NCBI RefSeq assembly: GCF_902686445.1 | Contig: NC_062222.1 | Coordinates: forward strand, 46,481,292 to 46,545,291 | Origin: Sciurus carolinensis | Lineage: Eukaryota; Chordata; Mammalia; Rodentia; Sciuridae | DNA: 64,000 nucleotides | Direction of reading: 5' to 3' | In this document: positions 12,801-64,000 of the stretch, piece after piece | How the letters are laid out: every line of letters starts with the position of its first letter | How positions within the stretch are numbered: position 1 is the first letter of the stretch | Translations under genes and position numbers: made by a program | Notes under the pieces: generated by a model | The model's database searches: none | The model's input: the letters and a program-made list of their open reading frames with translations, nothing else | Told to the model about the DNA's origin: nothing

Positions 12801-13711
12801 AGACCTTGCATCTTATAGAAGAAAAAGTAGGTCCAGAGCTTCAACATGTCGGCTTAGGACCAGACTTCCTCAACAGTACTCCCATAGCACAAGAAATAAA
12901 AGCAAGAATCAATAACTGGGATAGATTCAAACTGAAAAGTTTTCTCTCAGCAAAGGAAACTATCAGCAATGCGAAGAAAGAACCTACAGAGTGGGAGAAA
13001 ATCTTAGCCAATCATACTTCAGATAGAGCACTAATCTCCAGAATCTATAAAGAATTCAAAAAACTCTACACCAAGAATGCAAAGAATCCAATCAACAAAT
13101 GGGCTAAGGAAATGAATAGACACTTCACAGAAGAAGATCTACAAGCAATCAACAAACATATGGAAAAATGTTCAACATCTCTAGTAATAAGAGAAATGCA
13201 AATCAAAACCACCCTAAGATTCCATCTCACCCCAATTAGCATGGCGATTATCAAGAATACAAGCAACAACAGGTGTTGGCGAGGATGTGGGGAGAAAGGT
13301 ACACTCATACATTGCTGGTGGGGCTGCAAATTAGTGCAGCCACTCTGGAAAGCAGTATGGAGACTCCTTAGAAAACTTGGAATGGAACCACTATTTGACC
13401 CAGCTATCCCACTCCTTGGCCTATACCCAAAGGACTTAAAATCAGCATATTACAGAGATACAGCCACATCAATGTTCATAGCTGCTCAGTTCACAATAGC
13501 CAGATTGTGGAACCAACCTAGATGTCCTTCAATTGATGAATGGATAAAGAAACTGTGGTATATATATACAATGGAATATTACTCAGCCACAAAGAATGAT
13601 AAATCTATGGCATTTGCAGGCAAATGGATGAAACTGGAGAATATCATGCTAAGTGAGATAAGCCAATCTCAAAAAACCAAAGGAAGAATGATATCACTAA
13701 TAAGTGGATGA
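9880..13711 (+). pseudogene. L1 ORF2 (endonuclease / reverse transcriptase), broken
   Basis: The endonuclease domain (to about 10640) retains CLQETH, the GDFN motif and SDHNG, all active-site segments. In-frame stops follow at 10660, 10699, 10846, 10939, 11041 and 11953. The reverse-transcriptase region keeps [19 protein letters not shown] and the FADD catalytic box near 11990. The frame shifts by one near 12050; the C-terminal third (12191-13711) is open and includes the Cys-rich CWRGCGEKG...C segment. I chose the ATG at 9880; a GTG at 9862 is in frame but unlikely to be used. The stop at 11041 looks like CGA to TGA decay. Confidence 0.93.
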
Positions 13712-13983
13712 TGACACATAATGGGGGGTGGGAGGGGTTAGTGTTGGGGTTGGAGTTGGGTTTAGGGAGGGGGGCAGGAATGGAGGAAGGAAGTACTGTA
13801 TAGAGGGAGGGGAGGGGTGGGAGGGGTGGGGGGAAGGGAAAAAATGGCAGAATGAATCAAACAACATTACCCTATGTAAATTTATGATTACACAAATGGT
13901 ATACCTTTACGCCATGTACAGACAGAGAAATAACATGTATCCCATTTGTTTACAATAATAAAAAAAAAAGTAGAAAAAAAAAT

Positions 13984-13997
13984 AAATAAAAAATATG
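13984..13997. repeat. L1 target-site duplication, 3' copy
   Basis: AAATAAAAAATATG, identical to 7430-7443, directly after the A-rich tail. Confidence 0.85.
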
Positions 13998-15027
13998 TCT
14001 CCTGATCCTCTAGGATATTGGTTATCAATTAAAGCAAAACTAAATACTGACAAAATACAAATTAGCTGGGAAGGATATGATACTGAATAGTTAACTAATA
14101 TCCATAAACCTCAAGTCATCCTTCCCATCACCAAATCTTTACCAAAATTTATATGAATATCTACTTGAAAACATGGGTTTCAATTCATTTTTATTCTGAT
14201 TTCTACTATAACCAAAGTCTGAGATGTTGAGGAGAAGTGAAAGACAAAGATAAGCAAAGGGACTAGTTAATGCATAAATTGGATAATCCAAAACCCCAAA
14301 CAATCCAAAATTACTGCATCAGGTAGGTTGTGTTATTTACAGTAACAATGTCTTTGCTGCAAGGAAAATACTTAATTAGAATACCATGTGAAACTTTATG
14401 AAGTCAGAATTATAGATTTTTAATTTTAAAAAAATAATAAGTTTGGCAAATAAGGTTGGCAAATCACTTTGGTTCAACTCTATCACACCCCCCCACCGCT
14501 CCAACTATAAATAGCTACTTAATCAGGAGTACAGTAAAATGTTGATGTTTTATGGTGATTTTATTTAAATAATTAGAAGAAATTGATTGACATCCATAAT
14601 GAAAATGAAAATAAATCAGGCAATTTGCTTATAAATGCATATGTGAAAAACGAGTCTGTGCAAACACACAAAGGGAGAATTTAACATTTTCATTGGAAAA
14701 AAATGCTGTGACAATAATGACAGAAATACTGATGTCTTTGCGGAAATAATTTAAAAATTAAATGTTTTCATTCAAAGATTTTAAAATATAAAAATAAGCG
14801 ATCTCATCCTGAAAAATTAGGTTGTAAATTATTATAATTTTCATTAATTTATCATAATTCATTCTGCAAAATTACTAGCATGGACCACACCAATGGTTAA
14901 TAAATTCCTACAATGTATCTAAACGGTTATTTTATAATATTCCAGTCATTTCATGAGATTGAGTTAAGAATACTATCCAGATCAAAGAAATTATTTTGTA
15001 ACTGACCAAACCTACTTTATCCCCAGA
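13998..15027. other. Non-coding DNA 3' of EGF
   Basis: AT-rich sequence with no recognised repeat. On the minus strand it holds a second polyadenylation hexamer AATAAA (plus-strand 14560-14565), so a longer EGF 3' UTR ending near 14540 is possible. No open frame of note. Confidence 0.5.
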
Positions 15028-15412
15028 TTTATTCTGAGGGTGCAGGGGAGAAAAAAATATCTATCTGTACTGACTATTGAAGACATCATAGTTCATAAAG
15101 CACAATTGTCCCAATTCTCCTGGATCACTCTTCTTTAGAAATTTGCAATGTGATTGCCAGGAGGAAAACAACTATACATCTGTCTCTAGAACCCTGATTC
15201 GGTGAGTAACCACTGAGATTGTGGAACCAAAATCTTTAGTATTCTACTTCTTGAAAGAAAATATACTGTCTATCACATGGTTTGCTCTTGCCCTCCCTTT
15301 TAACTCCAGTTGTCACTGAGTTGGTTCCATTTGGCATGGTGGATCTTTGTGGCTATGTTGTGTTAGATGACTTGAGAAGAGTCCCAACTCCATAGAAGGG
15401 TAGAGGAAAGCT
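15028..15412 (-). promoter_or_regulatory. EGF: EGF 3' UTR with candidate poly(A) signal
   Basis: Begins directly after the TGA. A canonical AATAAA lies at 15033-15028 (minus), about 380 nt past the stop, followed by a T-rich stretch. The first 100 nt (15412-15313) still resemble the coding end of other EGF genes: the frame continues as SFPLPFYGVGT, and a CTCAGTGA block at about 15313-15320 looks like the old Gln-stop end. So part of this UTR is former coding sequence. The cleavage site itself is not visible. Confidence 0.55.

Positions 15413-64000
<48,588 letters not shown>

Larger units (their letters stand above)
7444..13983 (+). mobile_element. Near full-length LINE-1 (about 6.5 kb)
   Basis: A sense-strand L1 with all expected parts: a GC-rich 5' UTR starting with a TTTTCAAGATGGCGGAC-type leader, ORF1 (8817-9830), ORF2 (from 9880, broken), a G-rich 3' UTR (13712-13958) and an A-rich tail. 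It is bounded by the 14-bp duplication at 7430-7443 and 13984-13997. L1 moves by target-primed reverse transcription using the two ORF products. ORF2 has at least six in-frame stops and one frame change, so the copy cannot supply its own reverse transcriptase. The complete ends and clean duplication suggest it is among the younger insertions in the window. Confidence 0.95.

Overview
This is mammalian nuclear DNA: AT-rich, split genes with GT-AG introns, dense retrotransposons and no bacterial features. The many dimeric SINEs joining a 7SL/B1-like half to a tRNA-like ID half (B1-dID type), the monomeric ID elements and the L1 type point to a rodent of the squirrel family. The species cannot be fixed from the sequence alone.

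About 47 kb (15,413 to 62,724) is the 3' three quarters of one gene on the minus strand: EGF, the pro-epidermal growth factor precursor. Nineteen coding exons were traced, each with consensus splice sites, and their phases join into one open frame of 856 codons plus a stop. They correspond to exons 6-24 of the 24-exon human gene; exons 1-5 lie beyond base 64,000. In order they encode four EGF-like modules, a YWTD (LDLR class B) propeller, a fifth EGF-like module, a Ser/Thr-rich linker, three more EGF-like modules (two calcium-binding), the mature 53-residue EGF, one transmembrane helix and a cytoplasmic tail. The precursor sits in the membrane, and proteolysis releases soluble EGF for the EGF receptor.

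Bases 1 to about 15,000 lie downstream of EGF and hold no host gene that I can support. They contain decayed L1 and DNA-transposon remnants and one near full-length L1 (7,444-13,983) with a perfect 14-bp target-site duplication. Its ORF1 is intact, while its ORF2 has several stops and a frameshift. The EGF introns hold ID and B1-dID SINEs, 5'-truncated L1s (one with a twin-priming inversion), MIR/L2/MER5 fossils, two solo-LTR-like segments and several microsatellites.

No unknown multi-gene system was found. The points most worth checking are in EGF: a TGA that shortens the cytoplasmic tail, an apparently shifted exon 23 donor, an unannotated exon-like 105-bp segment in intron 11, Lys instead of Arg at the N-terminal EGF release site, a CpG-dense patch over exon 6, and dinucleotide repeats close to splice sites. 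Comparisons with human and mouse EGF are from memory, not from an alignment.
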